Notes: generated by a model not told the origin, from the sequence alone. Counted from the stretch's first letter, positions 26,828-38,274 are shown. The stretch is 64,000 nt of DNA from Desulfosporosinus lacus DSM 15449 (GCF_900129935.1 NZ_FQXJ01000007.1:270816-334815), one strand, 5' to 3'. Made by a program: numbers and translations.

Positions 26828-29800
26828 ATGCAAAGTTATGGTTTGCCAAAGAAACAGGGACTTTACGATCCAGCATTAGAACATGATGCATGCGGTATGG
26901 GATTCGTTGTGAATATCAAGGGTGAAAAGTCTCATGGCATTATAGAAGAAGCTTTAACTGTATTGGAAAACTTAAGTCACAGAGGTGCAAGCGGAGCGGA
27001 TGAAAATACCGGTGACGGTGCCGGTATACTAATTCAGATTCCGCATGGTTTCTTCAAAAGAGAATGTGATGTTCTGGGTTTTAATTTGCCGGAAAAAGGC
27101 AACTATGGCGTAGGCATGATTTTTGCACATAAGTATGATGATTTCAGAAAAATCCAGATGGAAACCTTCGAAAAAATTGCCCGGGAGGAAGGCCAGAAGA
27201 TCCTTGGCTGGAGGGAAGTTCCTATCGATATGACTACAGTCGGCGAAGGCGCAAAGGCGGTTATGCCCAGATTTATTCAGGTTTTTATCGAAAAGAATAC
27301 CGGCATATCAGACGAAATGGACTTTGAAAGAAAACTGTATATCATAAGAAAAAAAGCAGAAAAAGTCATGGTCCCGATGTGCGAAGATAAGGGAGGGACA
27401 TTCTATGTTGCCAGCCTTTCCTCCAAAACTATCGTTTATAAAGGCATGCTTACAGCAGAGCAACTGAGAGATTTCTATCTTGACCTTTCCGACCTTGATT
27501 TTGTATCAGCACTCGCTATGGTCCATTCAAGGTTCAGCACCAACACCTTTCCAAGTTGGGAGAGGGCTCATCCTAACAGATACATTGTTCACAATGGCGA
27601 GATAAATACGATTAGAGGGAATGTAAATTGGATGAAGGCGAGACAAAAGTGTATCGCTTCGCCCCTGTTTGATGATCTCTCGAAAGTCTACCCTATCGTT
27701 GATGAGTCTGGCAGTGATTCTGCGATGTTCGACAACAGCCTGGAATTTCTTCACCTTACCGGCAGGTCGCTTCCCCACTCCGTGATGATGATGATCCCTG
27801 AACCTTGGGAAAAGAATGAGCAGATGTCTAAGGACAAAAAGGATTTCTACCAATTCCATGACTTTTTAATGGAGCCTTGGGATGGTCCCGCTGCCATGGG
27901 TTTTACAGACGGTGTGGTCATTGGTGGAGTACTGGACAGAAACGGACTCAGACCATCAAGGTATTATGTTACAAAAGATGACAAAGTTGTCCTGGCTTCA
28001 GAAGTCGGAGTAATTGATATCAAGCCTGAAAATGTAAAATATAAAGGCAGGCTGGAACCAGGCAAAATGTTGCTTATCGATACCCGAGCGAAGAGGATCA
28101 TTTCAGATGAAGAAGTAAAGCAAAGTGTAGCGATGATGCATCCTTATGAAGAATGGAACAGCCGCCATATCGTCAAACTAAGTGATCTTTCGGTTGAGAA
28201 TGCTAAGGAAGAGAAGATAAGGGAAGACCTTATTAAGCAACAGAAAGCCTTTGGCTATACGTTTGAGGACATCACTAAAACTATTCAGCCTATGGCAATA
28301 GAGGGTGTAGATCCTATAGGAGCCATGGGTATGGATTCCCCTCTTGCCGTATTATCTGAGAAACCCCAGATGCTGTACCTTTATTTCAAACAGCTCTTTG
28401 CTCAGGTTACCAATCCTCCCATTGACGGAATAAGGGAAGACATAGTCACTTCGGGAAGCATGTTGCTTGGAGATACCGGAAATCTTCTGGACCCTGATCA
28501 AAGAAACTCAGCGAGCTTGTCCCTTGAGCAACCGATACTAACCAATGAACAGCTTCAAACGATTAAGCAACTAAATGATGGCAGGCTCAAAGCTGCCACC
28601 CTTTCCATACTTTATCAAGCCTCAGAAGGGGCAAAATCTATGGAAAGGGCTTTAGATAGAGTTTTCAGAGAAGCGGACAAGGCGATCAATGAAGGAGCTA
28701 ATATCATTATTCTCTCAGACCGGGGCGCCGATGAGAAGCTGGCAGCAATACCAGCACTTTTGGCATCCTCAGGACTTCACCACCACCTGATCAGAAAAGA
28801 AATCCGAACTAATCTGGGAATTGTGCTGGAATCTGCTGAGCCGAGAGAAGTACACCATTTTTGTACGCTGATTGGGTATGGAGTTACGGCAATCAATCCT
28901 TATTTGGCTTATGAAACCATTAAAGACCTCGCTGGAAAAGGACTGTTAGAGGGACTGAATTACGAAGAGGCTAAAAAGAATTTCATTAAGGCTTCGGTTA
29001 AAGGAGTGCTCAAAGTACTCACTAAAATGGGTATTTCTACCATGAGAAGTTACCACGGAGCTCAAATTTTTGAGGCAGTAGGCCTTAAAAAGGAGCTCAT
29101 TGATAAGTATTTCACAATGACACCTTCCAGACTGGAAGGAATAGGACTTGAGGAGATCGCTCTAGAAAATCAAATGCGGCATGAAAGCGCCTATGATGAG
29201 AATTCACTGTATACGGACTCCCTTGAAATAGGCGGATACTTCCAGTGTAAGGAGGATGGGGAAATCCATCTCTACAATTCTGAAACCATCTACATGCTTC
29301 AAAGAGCATGCCGAGAAGGAAATTACCCTCTTTATAAGGATTATTCAAAAAAGATAAACGAAGACGAAATCTACACCTTAAGGAGTCTTCTTGATTTTAA
29401 GATTAATGCAGGCGACACCATTCCCATTGAAGAGGTGGAATCAGTTGAGTCAATCGTTAAAAGGTTTAAGACCGGAGCTATGTCCTACGGATCTATTAGC
29501 AAGGAGGCCCACGAGTGTCTGGCCATTGCCATGAACAGATTGGGAGGGAAAAGCAACTCGGGTGAAGGCGGCGAGGACAGCGAACGATTCAAGGTTATGG
29601 TAAACGGAGACACGAAGAACAGTGCCATTAAGCAGGTGGCTTCAGGACGTTTTGGCGTTACCAGTAACTATTTAGTGAATGCCCAGGAAATTCAAATTAA
29701 AATGGCTCAGGGAGCAAAGCCCGGTGAAGGCGGCCAGCTTCCGGGACGAAAGGTTTATCCGGAAATTGCCAGGGTAAGGCATTCAACCCCAGGCGTAAAT

Positions 29801-31402
29801 CTTATTTCTCCTCCGCCGCACCATGATATCTATTCAATCGAAGATTTGGCTGAACTGATTTTTGACCTAAAAAATGCCAATCGGGATGCGCGGATTAACG
29901 TCAAGCTCGTTTCAGAAGTTGGAGTAGGGACAATCGCTGCAGGAGTGGCTAAAGGTAAAGCAGACGTTATTCTTATCAGTGGATACGACGGAGGAACTGG
30001 TGCTTCCCCAAGAACAAGTATCAGAAATACGGGACTTCCTTGGGAGCTGGGGCTTGCCGAGACTCATCAGACCTTGGTTTTAAACAAGCTGAGAGACAGG
30101 GTGGTTGTTGAAACAGATGGCAAGTTGCTGTCAGGCCGGGATGTTGTCATTGCGGCAATGCTAGGAGCTGAGGAATACGGATTTGCGACTACACCGCTAA
30201 TTGCCCTAGGATGTGTCATGATGAGGGTTTGTAATCTTAACACATGTCCTGTAGGGATAGCGACTCAAGATGAAAATCTAAGGAAAAACTTCACAGGAAA
30301 GCCTGAACATGTTGAGAACTTCATGAAATTTATCGCTCAAGAAATGCGCGAAATCATGGCTAAACTCGGCTTTAGGACAATCAATGAAATGGTTGGACGT
30401 TCGGATCGTCTTAAAACCAAAGAGAAAGTTAAGCACTGGAAGGCGGCGCACTTAGATCTGTCCCCAATTCTATATCAACCGTACGCCGGTGCCGATGTCA
30501 GCCGATTCAACACTCAGTCTCAGAACCATATGCTGGAAGAATCAATGGATTTAAAAAAGCTGCTTAGAATCTGTAAACCGGCACTTGAGAATCAAACACC
30601 TATCCGAGCTAAACTCAAGATCAATAATGTGGACCGAGTTGTCGGCACAATTATCGGAAGCGAAATTTCCAAGAGATACGGTGAAACTGGACTTCCTGAA
30701 GATACAATCAAGCTTACCTTTGTAGGATCAGCCGGACAAAGTTTTGGTGCATTTACTCCGAAAGGGCTTTCTCTGGAATTAGAAGGAGATTCAAACGACT
30801 ATTTAGGAAAAGGCCTTTCAGGCGCAAAAATTGTGGTTTATCCTCCCAAAACTTCTGACTTTGAGCCTGAGAAGAATATTCTGATCGGAAATGTCGCTTT
30901 CTATGGGGCAACTTCAGGGGAGGCCTACATCAACGGGATAGCTGGGGAAAGATTCTGTGTCAGGAACAGTGGGGTAAAAGCAGTAGTCGAAGGTGTAGGT
31001 GACCATGGCTGTGAATATATGACAGGCGGTAAAGTAGTTATCTTGGGCAAGACTGGAAGGAACTTTGCAGCCGGGATGTCCGGTGGGATAGCCTATATTC
31101 TGGATTTTGATGAAGCTTACTGCAACAAGACGATGGTGACACTGGAGAAAATTCAATCTGAAGAAGAAATGAATGAAATCAAGGAAATGATACAAAAACA
31201 TGTCGAGAGTACCGGCAGTCCTCAAGGTAGGAGAGTTCTTGACAGCTGGGAAAGCTATTCGGTGAGATTCACTAAGGTTATTCCTAAAGATTACAAACGT
31301 ATGCTGGAGAACATTGCTAAGGCTCACAAGGCGGGCCTAAGCGGCGAAGAGGCCTTGATGGCCGCATTTGAAGAGAATTTTAAAGATGTTTCCAGGATTT
31401 AA
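26828..31402 (+). CDS. gltB: Glutamate synthase large subunit
   Basis: 1524 aa from ATG 26828 (AAGGGTGAG upstream). N-terminal class II amidotransferase: a short propeptide ends before Cys22 in DACGMGF, the nucleophile that releases ammonia from glutamine, as in Bacillus GltB. A central domain follows, then the FMN-binding synthase domain with [19 protein letters not shown] and the [3Fe-4S] cysteines C-x5-C-x4-C in [12 protein letters not shown], and the C-terminal beta-helix (GXXGXXXG-type repeats). With GltD it makes two glutamates from glutamine and 2-oxoglutarate. Its leader carries a putative ANTAR antitermination hairpin. Confidence 0.96.
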   Translation: MQSYGLPKKQGLYDPALEHDACGMGFVVNIKGEKSHGIIEEALTVLENLSHRGASGADENTGDGAGILIQIPHGFFKRECDVLGFNLPEKGNYGVGMIFAHKYDDFRKIQMETFEKIAREEGQKILGWREVPIDMTTVGEGAKAVMPRFIQVFIEKNTGISDEMDFERKLYIIRKKAEKVMVPMCEDKGGTFYVASLSSKTIVYKGMLTAEQLRDFYLDLSDLDFVSALAMVHSRFSTNTFPSWERAHPNRYIVHNGEINTIRGNVNWMKARQKCIASPLFDDLSKVYPIVDESGSDSAMFDNSLEFLHLTGRSLPHSVMMMIPEPWEKNEQMSKDKKDFYQFHDFLMEPWDGPAAMGFTDGVVIGGVLDRNGLRPSRYYVTKDDKVVLASEVGVIDIKPENVKYKGRLEPGKMLLIDTRAKRIISDEEVKQSVAMMHPYEEWNSRHIVKLSDLSVENAKEEKIREDLIKQQKAFGYTFEDITKTIQPMAIEGVDPIGAMGMDSPLAVLSEKPQMLYLYFKQLFAQVTNPPIDGIREDIVTSGSMLLGDTGNLLDPDQRNSASLSLEQPILTNEQLQTIKQLNDGRLKAATLSILYQASEGAKSMERALDRVFREADKAINEGANIIILSDRGADEKLAAIPALLASSGLHHHLIRKEIRTNLGIVLESAEPREVHHFCTLIGYGVTAINPYLAYETIKDLAGKGLLEGLNYEEAKKNFIKASVKGVLKVLTKMGISTMRSYHGAQIFEAVGLKKELIDKYFTMTPSRLEGIGLEEIALENQMRHESAYDENSLYTDSLEIGGYFQCKEDGEIHLYNSETIYMLQRACREGNYPLYKDYSKKINEDEIYTLRSLLDFKINAGDTIPIEEVESVESIVKRFKTGAMSYGSISKEAHECLAIAMNRLGGKSNSGEGGEDSERFKVMVNGDTKNSAIKQVASGRFGVTSNYLVNAQEIQIKMAQGAKPGEGGQLPGRKVYPEIARVRHSTPGVNLISPPPHHDIYSIEDLAELIFDLKNANRDARINVKLVSEVGVGTIAAGVAKGKADVILISGYDGGTGASPRTSIRNTGLPWELGLAETHQTLVLNKLRDRVVVETDGKLLSGRDVVIAAMLGAEEYGFATTPLIALGCVMMRVCNLNTCPVGIATQDENLRKNFTGKPEHVENFMKFIAQEMREIMAKLGFRTINEMVGRSDRLKTKEKVKHWKAAHLDLSPILYQPYAGADVSRFNTQSQNHMLEESMDLKKLLRICKPALENQTPIRAKLKINNVDRVVGTIIGSEISKRYGETGLPEDTIKLTFVGSAGQSFGAFTPKGLSLELEGDSNDYLGKGLSGAKIVVYPPKTSDFEPEKNILIGNVAFYGATSGEAYINGIAGERFCVRNSGVKAVVEGVGDHGCEYMTGGKVVILGKTGRNFAAGMSGGIAYILDFDEAYCNKTMVTLEKIQSEEEMNEIKEMIQKHVESTGSPQGRRVLDSWESYSVRFTKVIPKDYKRMLENIAKAHKAGLSGEEALMAAFEENFKDVSRI

Positions 31403-31420
31403 GGGCGAGGTGGGACTGAA

Positions 31421-32905
31421 ATGGGAAAAGCAACTGGATTTTTAGAGTATGAGAGAATCAAACCGAAAAAACGATCTCCAGAAGAAAGAATCAAAGACTG
31501 GGGCGAGATAAGGTTGCCGCGAGATCCTGAGGTAATTAAAACTCAGGGTGCACGATGCATGAACTGTGGAGTCCCTTTCTGTCACGGCGGTGTGCTGTTA
31601 AATGGCATGGCTTCGGGATGTCCTCTTCACAATCTTATTCCTGAGTGGAATGAGCTTATTTATAAGGGGCAGTGGGAGGAAGCTTACCAAAGGCTGACCA
31701 GAACCAGCCCTTTCCCGGAATTTACGTCCAGAGTCTGCCCTGCACCGTGTGAAGGGGCCTGCACAGAAGGCTATATCATGGAGTCTGTTACCATAAACAG
31801 TCTCGAATATGAAATCATTGAGAAAGCTTTTGCAGAAGGGTGGGTAAAACCCAGGAAGGGTAAGGCTACAGGAAAGAGAATTGCCATTGTCGGTTCAGGC
31901 CCTTCGGGACTATCTGCTGCCTACTATTTAAAGGCCGTGGGACATGACGTAACTGTATATGAGAGAAGCGACAGAGTCGGCGGCTTAATGATGTACGGGA
32001 TTCCGAACATGAAGCTTGAAAAACGCATTGTGGAAAGACGATTTACACTGCTGAAGGAATCAGGAATCCAATTTGTGCTTAACACAGAGGTGGGCAAAGA
32101 CATCAGTGCGCGGGATTTAGTTGATCAATATGATGCCGTTGTACTGTGCGCCGGTGCAACCAAAGCGCGAGGACTTGATGTTGAAGGAAAAGACCTAAAA
32201 GGGGTTCACTTTGCTGTAGATTTTCTAAAGGCTAATACAAAAAGCCTCTTGGATTCAAATCTTCAGGACGGCAATTTCATTAGCGCCAAAGGCAAGAACG
32301 TCATCGTTATCGGTGGGGGGGATACAGGAACGGACTGCGTAGCCACGTCTATACGGCATGGTTGTGAGAGTGTCTTCCAGTTTGAAATTTTGCCTGAACC
32401 GCCCGCTAAGAGAATAGAAGAGCATAATCCTTGGCCTGAATGGCCGAAGATGCTAAATGTGGACTACGGTCAGGAAGAAGCTATAAGCCTGTATGGAAAG
32501 GATCCTAGAAACTACCTTATATCCACTAAAAAGATTGTGGGAAATGAAAACGGTGAGGTCACGGAAGTTCACACGGTAGAAATCTCCTGGGTCAGGGATG
32601 TTTCTGGAAGAATGGTGCCTCAAGAAGTTCAAGGGAGCGACAAAGTCTGGAAAGCTGACCTTGTGCTTCTGGCCATGGGATTTCTAGGTCCGGAAGATAT
32701 GATAGCGAATGAGCTTAAGCTTGATAGAGACCCCCGCAGCAATGTGAAAGCAGAATATGAGGTTTTTGAGACCAATGTGGATAAGGTATTCACCGCAGGC
32801 GATATGAGAAGAGGTCAGAGTCTCATAGTCTGGGCTCTCCAAGAAGGAAAGCTTGCCGCAAGGGAAGTCGATAAATACCTAATGGGTAAAAGTGTCATTA
32901 AATAA
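31421..32905 (+). CDS. gltD: Glutamate synthase small subunit
   Basis: 494 aa. N-terminal Fe-S region with CMNCGVPFC, GCPLHNLIPEWN and CPAPCEGAC; FAD-binding GSGPSGLSAAYYL near residue 155; NADPH-binding VIGGGDTGTDCVAT near 295; second FAD motif ending FTAGDMRRGQSLIVWA. It passes electrons from NAD(P)H to GltB. Starts 18 bases after gltB in the same operon with a GGCGAGGTGGG ribosome site. Confidence 0.95.
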   Translation: MGKATGFLEYERIKPKKRSPEERIKDWGEIRLPRDPEVIKTQGARCMNCGVPFCHGGVLLNGMASGCPLHNLIPEWNELIYKGQWEEAYQRLTRTSPFPEFTSRVCPAPCEGACTEGYIMESVTINSLEYEIIEKAFAEGWVKPRKGKATGKRIAIVGSGPSGLSAAYYLKAVGHDVTVYERSDRVGGLMMYGIPNMKLEKRIVERRFTLLKESGIQFVLNTEVGKDISARDLVDQYDAVVLCAGATKARGLDVEGKDLKGVHFAVDFLKANTKSLLDSNLQDGNFISAKGKNVIVIGGGDTGTDCVATSIRHGCESVFQFEILPEPPAKRIEEHNPWPEWPKMLNVDYGQEEAISLYGKDPRNYLISTKKIVGNENGEVTEVHTVEISWVRDVSGRMVPQEVQGSDKVWKADLVLLAMGFLGPEDMIANELKLDRDPRSNVKAEYEVFETNVDKVFTAGDMRRGQSLIVWALQEGKLAAREVDKYLMGKSVIK

Positions 32906-32913
32906 GTAAGTAT

Positions 32914-32958
32914 TAAGGACCCGCAACACCGTTCAAGGTTGGTGATGCGGGTCCTTTT
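32914..32958 (+). terminator. Terminator after gltBD
   Basis: The stem AAGGACCCGCA with TGCGGGTCCTT is extended by ACACC/GGTGA pairs and followed by six T. It ends the gltBD operon. Confidence 0.85.
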
Positions 32959-32960
32959 TT

Positions 32961-33314
32961 CAATTCCGAGACACCCGCTTCAAGTGGGTGTTCCTTATTC
33001 TACTTCGGTTACGATAGTCTCCAGTGGAGAGTATCGCCGAAGCCGTGGTCCCAATAGGAATGCCTACCGGCGTAGGATAGAGTATCGCGGAGCACCTTTC
33101 ACAATAGGAACACTTGGTGCGAAGGAGGTAGACTCCATCTTACGGCGCGAATGTATTCGTCTGTGGATATGCCCCTTCGGCATAAGTCTATCCTCAGCGC
33201 AATTGTATTCGTTACGGGCCGTGCGCTTTCGGCGATAATCTCCACCGGAGACTATCGTACTGGAGACTTGCGTCACCGAAGTCTCGATGTTCGGCTTTAG
33301 GTGAACGAGTTCAC
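32961..33314 (-). repeat. About 350-bp structured repeat element
   Basis: Read on the - strand it begins TGAACTCGTTCACCTAAAG, carries many short inverted repeats (GATAGTCTCC/GGAGACTATC type), and ends with the GAATAAGGAACACCC-ACTTGAAG-CGGGTGTCTCGG hairpin. The same ends occur at 26449-26540; the last hairpin alone recurs at 56740. It has no believable gene, so it is probably a non-autonomous IS200/IS605-like element. Confidence 0.6.
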
Positions 33315-33383
33315 TGATTAATAACATTAAGTTATTGGTACCTTGAGAGCGGTATGAAATAAAAATTTCTATCTGTAATAGAT

Positions 33384-34583
33384 TTAGATGGCAGACTCAT
33401 TATCTGGCAGTTTGTAAAATGGTTGCATCTTGGTGGTCAAGAACAAATTTAGTGCTGCAATAGCGGCGCCGATCACAAAAACGTATTCATAGCCGAAAAT
33501 AGTCCAGATAAAACCGCCTAGAAATGGTACAAACATAGAGACTATGTGGTCAATGCTTATTCCCATAGACAATGTGGGAGAAACATCTTCTGGACTAAGG
33601 GCGATTTTTTTGACATAGGTAGCTCTGGCCATACTCACGGATGCCAGCATTTGATCTAGTACAAATAATCCACAAATAGTGTATAGAGCAATTTTGTCCA
33701 TACCCAAATTTTCAAATATTCCTTGAGTAAAGGCATAACCCAGACAAATAAAGATTAAAGACACAGCTTCTCCAGCCAGAACAAATCTTTCTCCCACACT
33801 GTCAATTAAATAACCAATAAAGGGCTTAAAGACAATTCCCAATCCGGCGATAAGAAAGCTAAGAACGGCAAAAGTAGCTACTCCTTGATCAAATACTTTG
33901 ATCAGGACCCAAGGCCCAAAGGTAATAAAAATCTGCTTCCTTGCTCCATAAAGAATACTAAGTCCATAGAAGACTTTATATTCCTTGCGTAGAACAAAGC
34001 GTTTTCCGACTCTCTTGCCAGAGTGGGGTTTCATTAATAATATAAGAATAGCGGATAAAAAGAAGGCCCCTGCCGAAATAGACAAGGCCAAATGATAGTC
34101 TATTTTCATAAACCTAAATAAAAAAGCAGTTGCCAGACTTGTCGCTAGAAAGACAGCGGTGTTTACCGAATTGATTTGACCTAACCGTCTTCCCATCTGA
34201 CCATCTGTTGCAAGGTTCATTCCGATACTGTTGGACATTGGCATAAATAAATGTTGGCCCATGCTGTAAAGCGTCAGCCAACCAATCATAGGCAGATATT
34301 CAGGCGACCAGAATGCCAGTCCGAGAGCCCCCAAACCTCCAAGGAGGTTTGCCACAGCAGCCGTCCGCACGTCTCCGAAGGCAAACAATAAACCAGTTAC
34401 AAAGACAACTGCGAACCCGGGGAATTCACGTGGTATTTCTAGAAATGTTCTTTGAGATATGGTTAGTTGATAATTATCATTCAAAAAGTTATTAAAGAAA
34501 GAAGTATCTATACTTTGTGTAATGCCTATTACCGCACTGGCCAATAAAAATAAGACAAAATCCCTTTTCCCTATTCCCAACAT
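33384..34583 (-). CDS. MFS transporter
   Basis: 399 aa with about twelve hydrophobic helices and the typical two-half MFS layout; short charged loop with KPHSGKRVGKRF between the halves. No solute-binding signature tells the substrate. AGAGGT lies before the start on the - strand. It is the only gene of this orientation in its surroundings, set between the repeat element and corA; a single-gene unit. Confidence 0.82.
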   Translation of the reverse strand: MLGIGKRDFVLFLLASAVIGITQSIDTSFFNNFLNDNYQLTISQRTFLEIPREFPGFAVVFVTGLLFAFGDVRTAAVANLLGGLGALGLAFWSPEYLPMIGWLTLYSMGQHLFMPMSNSIGMNLATDGQMGRRLGQINSVNTAVFLATSLATAFLFRFMKIDYHLALSISAGAFFLSAILILLMKPHSGKRVGKRFVLRKEYKVFYGLSILYGARKQIFITFGPWVLIKVFDQGVATFAVLSFLIAGLGIVFKPFIGYLIDSVGERFVLAGEAVSLIFICLGYAFTQGIFENLGMDKIALYTICGLFVLDQMLASVSMARATYVKKIALSPEDVSPTLSMGISIDHIVSMFVPFLGGFIWTIFGYEYVFVIGAAIAALNLFLTTKMQPFYKLPDNESAI

Positions 34584-34859
34584 ATCGTTTAACCTCTTAC
34601 TCTCTTTTCATATAGCTTAGATATATAATTCTACTTGATCATAGAAATTCCTGCGGTTTTCGAATCTTTTTATGTAGTCTAAAGTTGATAATTGATTTTA
34701 GGATGAAAATTATTGGGAAAATTGTAAACAAACCTAGTTAATGGTAACCTATAGAGTGTGATTGATCAAAGAAATTAGGGTATTAATAAAAGAGCGATTC
34801 TCGTCCTTTTTAAAAGGCAAAAGACTGGTTTGGAAGATCCAAAGTGGGAGGCGGAAAAA

Positions 34860-35792
34860 ATGTTAGCAGTCTATAATACTATCGGAAATAATTTCGTAAA
34901 AACTGACAAACCAGAAGAAAAGGGCTCTTGGATAAATATGATAAATCCGACGGAAGACGAAATAGCTCTCGTCACTAAGGCCATAAAAATTGAGAATGAT
35001 CATTTTATCAGGGATGCATTAGACGATGAAGAGCGGCCCCGAATTGAGTCGGAGAATAACCAAATCTTAGTTATTATTAATGTGCCGATTATTCAAAATG
35101 CGACGGTCATTTACGATACAATTCCTCTTGGAATCATATTGACAGAAGATCATTTTGTGACAGTGTGTTTGCAGGACGTTGAGGTTCTTAAGGACTTTGC
35201 GACCGGGAAAATCCGCGGAATGAATACTCATAAAAAGACCCGGTTTTTGTTTCAAATCCTCTATAAAAGTGCTACCTTATATCTAACCTTACTAAGAGAG
35301 ATTGAAAAGAAGACTAACGAAATTGAGTTAACACTTCACAAATCGATGAAGAATAAGGAATTAATTCGGTTGCTCAATCTTCAAAAAAGCCTTTTGTATT
35401 TTACGACTTCCTTGAAATCCAATGAAAAGGTTATGGAAAAAATGCTAAGGACAAGGGTTTTGAAAATCTATGAAGAGGATCAGGATTTGCTGGAAGATGT
35501 TATTATAGAAAATAAACAAGCAGTAGAGATGGCGGAAACCTATAGCAACATTTCGAGCAGCATGATGGATGCTTTTGCTTCTATTATTTCGAATAACTTA
35601 AATATGGTGATGAAATTTTTAGCGTCCATTACGATTGTTTTAGCCCTACCAACGATGCTGGCCAGCTTTTTCGGAATGAATGTAAGAATTCCGTTTCAGA
35701 CATCTGACTATGGTTTTGTGATTATCGTTGGCATGTCTGTCGTCCTCTGCTTTGGCGGTATTATTTTTTTAGCGAAAAGAAAAATGTTCTGA
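34860..35792 (+). CDS. corA: CorA-family divalent cation transporter
   Basis: 310 aa. Soluble N-terminal domain, long helices, then two C-terminal membrane segments with the hallmark FFGMN (GMN) motif between them at about residue 278. It imports Mg2+ or another divalent metal. Start ATG 34860 with GGGAGG upstream; the in-frame TTG at 34830 lies before this site. The helicase gene follows 18 bases later. Confidence 0.9.
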   Translation: MLAVYNTIGNNFVKTDKPEEKGSWINMINPTEDEIALVTKAIKIENDHFIRDALDDEERPRIESENNQILVIINVPIIQNATVIYDTIPLGIILTEDHFVTVCLQDVEVLKDFATGKIRGMNTHKKTRFLFQILYKSATLYLTLLREIEKKTNEIELTLHKSMKNKELIRLLNLQKSLLYFTTSLKSNEKVMEKMLRTRVLKIYEEDQDLLEDVIIENKQAVEMAETYSNISSSMMDAFASIISNNLNMVMKFLASITIVLALPTMLASFFGMNVRIPFQTSDYGFVIIVGMSVVLCFGGIIFLAKRKMF

Positions 35793-35810
35793 GGAAGGAT
35801 CTAATCAATT

Positions 35811-38192
35811 GTGATAATCAAAATTTCAGTGCGTAATTTGGTTGAATTTGTACTCAGACGCGGAGACTTGCAACCGGGATCCATAGGTGCTTCAAGGGCC
35901 TTAGAAGGAATCAAAGCCCATCAATATATCCAAAAAATTAGTGGAGCAGACTATGTACCTGAAGTTACGCTCAGTTACCTTTATCCTAATCAGGAAACCC
36001 AAGACAGTTGGGTGCCCAAGAGCATAAGCGAAAACCTCTGCTTAGAAATTAAAGGGCGTGCCGACGGTATCATAATGAAGGAATCCGGTGCTTGTATTGA
36101 TGAGATCAAAACTACTTCCTTGGACTTAGATCTGATCGATGAATCATTTAGTGATTTGCATTGGGCTCAAGCCCAATGTTATGCATTTATGTATGCAATG
36201 CAAGAAGGCTTAGAAACAATGGAGACACAACTTACTTATGTTCAGCTTGATACCGTCCAAACCAAGAAATTCTTGAGAAGTTTTTCACGGACAGAACTAA
36301 CAGAGTTCTTCTTTAATCTGGTCGAGCAGTATTTGACTTGGGCATGTCAATTGCAAGAATGGGCGCTGAAGAGAGACGACAGCATTCGGACAATGCAATT
36401 TCCCTTTGGAACCTACAGACCAGGTCAGCGAGAATTAGCAGTAGCCGTTTATCAGACGATTAAACAAAGTCAGAAGCTGTTTGCCCAAGCCCCAACAGGT
36501 ATTGGAAAGACTATTGGCACACTGTTTCCTGCCTTAAAGGCTATGGCTGAAGGGTTTACTGTGCAGATTTTCTATCTTACAGCGAAAACTATTACTCGCA
36601 CGGTTGCCGAAAAAGCCCTGACAGATTTACAGTCACAAGGATTAGATATTAAACGTCTGACGTTAACGGCTAAAAGTAAACTGTGTTTTCTTTCCGAAGC
36701 GTCATGCCTGCCCGAAGACTGTCCGTTTGCACGAGGATATTATGATCGGGTGAGAGGAGCTGTGGAGGACGTCTTTAAGGAACAAGCTTGGACACGACAA
36801 ATAATCGAGCTATATGCTCGCAAGCACGTTGTTTGTCCTTTTGAGTTCTCCTTGGAAATGGCAAATTGGGCAGATGTGGTGATTTGTGATTATAATTATG
36901 TGTTTGATCCACGCGTCTATTTAAGGCGCTTTTTTCTAGAAGGAGGAGAGTACACCTTTTTGGTGGATGAAGCACATAATTTAGTAGACAGAGCAAGGGA
37001 TATGTTTTCAGCCGAGCTGGGGAAGGAATCTTGGCTGAGTTTAAAGAGATTAACAAAAGAAGACGACTTGAGGCTGACTAAAAGTTTGACAAAAGTTAAT
37101 TCTGCTTTAGTTAAAGAAAAAAAGGGTTGCACAGAAGCTGGTGAAAATGGGGAGAGTGTTGAAAAGGAATCCCCAACAAAACTGATTCAAGCATTAAGGA
37201 ACTTTGTTAAAGCGGCTGAATATTTCCTAAAAACGAACAAGCAACTGTTTTCTTGGCGGGAACAACTGGTTGAACACTATTTCCAGGCGTTAAGTTTTAC
37301 CAGAACAGCAGATAGTTATAATGAGCGATATGTTACTTATAAGTATTTAACAAGGGATGATTTCAAAATTAAGTTGTTCTGCCTTGATCCTTCTATGCGC
37401 CTAAAGGAAGCTCTGGAAAGAGGTCGCTCCGCTGTGCTTTTTTCGGCGACACTGAGTCCGATGGAATACTTTATGAACGTTTTAGGCGGGGACCAAACAT
37501 CTTACAAACTTAAACTAACGTCTCCTTTTCCCCCACAGAATCTTTGTCTGCTGATAAATGATCGTATATCTACTAAGTATAAGCAACGGGCCGCGACTTA
37601 CGAGCAAGTTACAGAAGCGATTTCGGCGGTGGTTCTATACAAAAAGGGGAACTATTTAGCCTATTTTCCTTCGTATCACTATATGAATGAAGTTTATCTA
37701 AGATTTAAGGCACAAAACCCTCAAGTAGACGTAATTTGCCAAAGTTCCGGTTTGACTGAAGAGGAACGAGAGGCTTTTTTAATAAGATTTTCACATAACC
37801 CCGAGCAAACCCTAGTGGGTTTTGTTTTGATGGGCGGGATCTTCGGCGAAGGTATCGACCTGATTGGGGACAGGCTCTCAGGAGCGATAGTAGTAGGAGT
37901 TGGCTTGCCGCAGGTTTGTATGGAGCGAGAAATTCTTCGCACATACTATGAAACAGCAAGCCATCAAGGTTTCGAATTTGCGTATCTTTATCCAGGGATG
38001 AACAAAGTCTTACAGGCAGTAGGCAGGGTGATTCGAACAGAAAAAGACAAAGGGATTGTCTTACTAATAGATGAACGCTTCTCAAAAGCATCCTATAGAA
38101 AATTGTTTCCTGATGAATGGAAAAAGGTGTGCAACGCTGGATCGGTAGACAGTATGCTTCCTGTCATTAAAAACTTCTGGATCTCAGATTAA
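35811..38192 (+). CDS. DinG/XPD-like Fe-S DNA helicase with N-terminal nuclease-like domain
   Basis: 793 aa, GTG start after GAGGAAGGA. Residues 1-190 resemble a PD-(D/E)xK nuclease fold (EIKGRADGII and IDEIKTTSLD, then the QAQCYAFMYA helix). Helicase motifs follow: APTGIGKT near 228 (Walker A), the XPD-type four-cysteine region between CFLSEASCLPEDC and VVCPFEF, VDEAHN near 385, and C-terminal motifs LMGGIFGEGIDL and QAVGRVIRTEKD. It should be a 5'-3' iron-sulfur helicase acting in repair. It may be co-transcribed with corA. Confidence 0.88.
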   Translation: MIIKISVRNLVEFVLRRGDLQPGSIGASRALEGIKAHQYIQKISGADYVPEVTLSYLYPNQETQDSWVPKSISENLCLEIKGRADGIIMKESGACIDEIKTTSLDLDLIDESFSDLHWAQAQCYAFMYAMQEGLETMETQLTYVQLDTVQTKKFLRSFSRTELTEFFFNLVEQYLTWACQLQEWALKRDDSIRTMQFPFGTYRPGQRELAVAVYQTIKQSQKLFAQAPTGIGKTIGTLFPALKAMAEGFTVQIFYLTAKTITRTVAEKALTDLQSQGLDIKRLTLTAKSKLCFLSEASCLPEDCPFARGYYDRVRGAVEDVFKEQAWTRQIIELYARKHVVCPFEFSLEMANWADVVICDYNYVFDPRVYLRRFFLEGGEYTFLVDEAHNLVDRARDMFSAELGKESWLSLKRLTKEDDLRLTKSLTKVNSALVKEKKGCTEAGENGESVEKESPTKLIQALRNFVKAAEYFLKTNKQLFSWREQLVEHYFQALSFTRTADSYNERYVTYKYLTRDDFKIKLFCLDPSMRLKEALERGRSAVLFSATLSPMEYFMNVLGGDQTSYKLKLTSPFPPQNLCLLINDRISTKYKQRAATYEQVTEAISAVVLYKKGNYLAYFPSYHYMNEVYLRFKAQNPQVDVICQSSGLTEEEREAFLIRFSHNPEQTLVGFVLMGGIFGEGIDLIGDRLSGAIVVGVGLPQVCMEREILRTYYETASHQGFEFAYLYPGMNKVLQAVGRVIRTEKDKGIVLLIDERFSKASYRKLFPDEWKKVCNAGSVDSMLPVIKNFWISD

Positions 38193-38231
38193 ATTTGGTC
38201 AATAGGGTTTCTTCAAGGAATTAGAATGTTG

Positions 38232-38274
38232 CTAAAACAAGCGAAATGCTACTAGGCTTAGCGCTTGTTTTTAT
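38232..38274 (+). terminator. Terminator after helicase gene
   Basis: AAACAAGCG pairs with CGCTTGTTT and is followed by TT; the loop of about 22 bases forms a minor inner stem. Confidence 0.65.

Noticed and set aside
32939..33238. Open frames within the 350-bp structured element
   Set aside because: Arginine/serine-rich translation of inverted repeats, with no family likeness.
34584..34859. Magnesium riboswitch before corA
   Set aside because: I see no M-box or comparable conserved motif in the gap, only AT-rich sequence.
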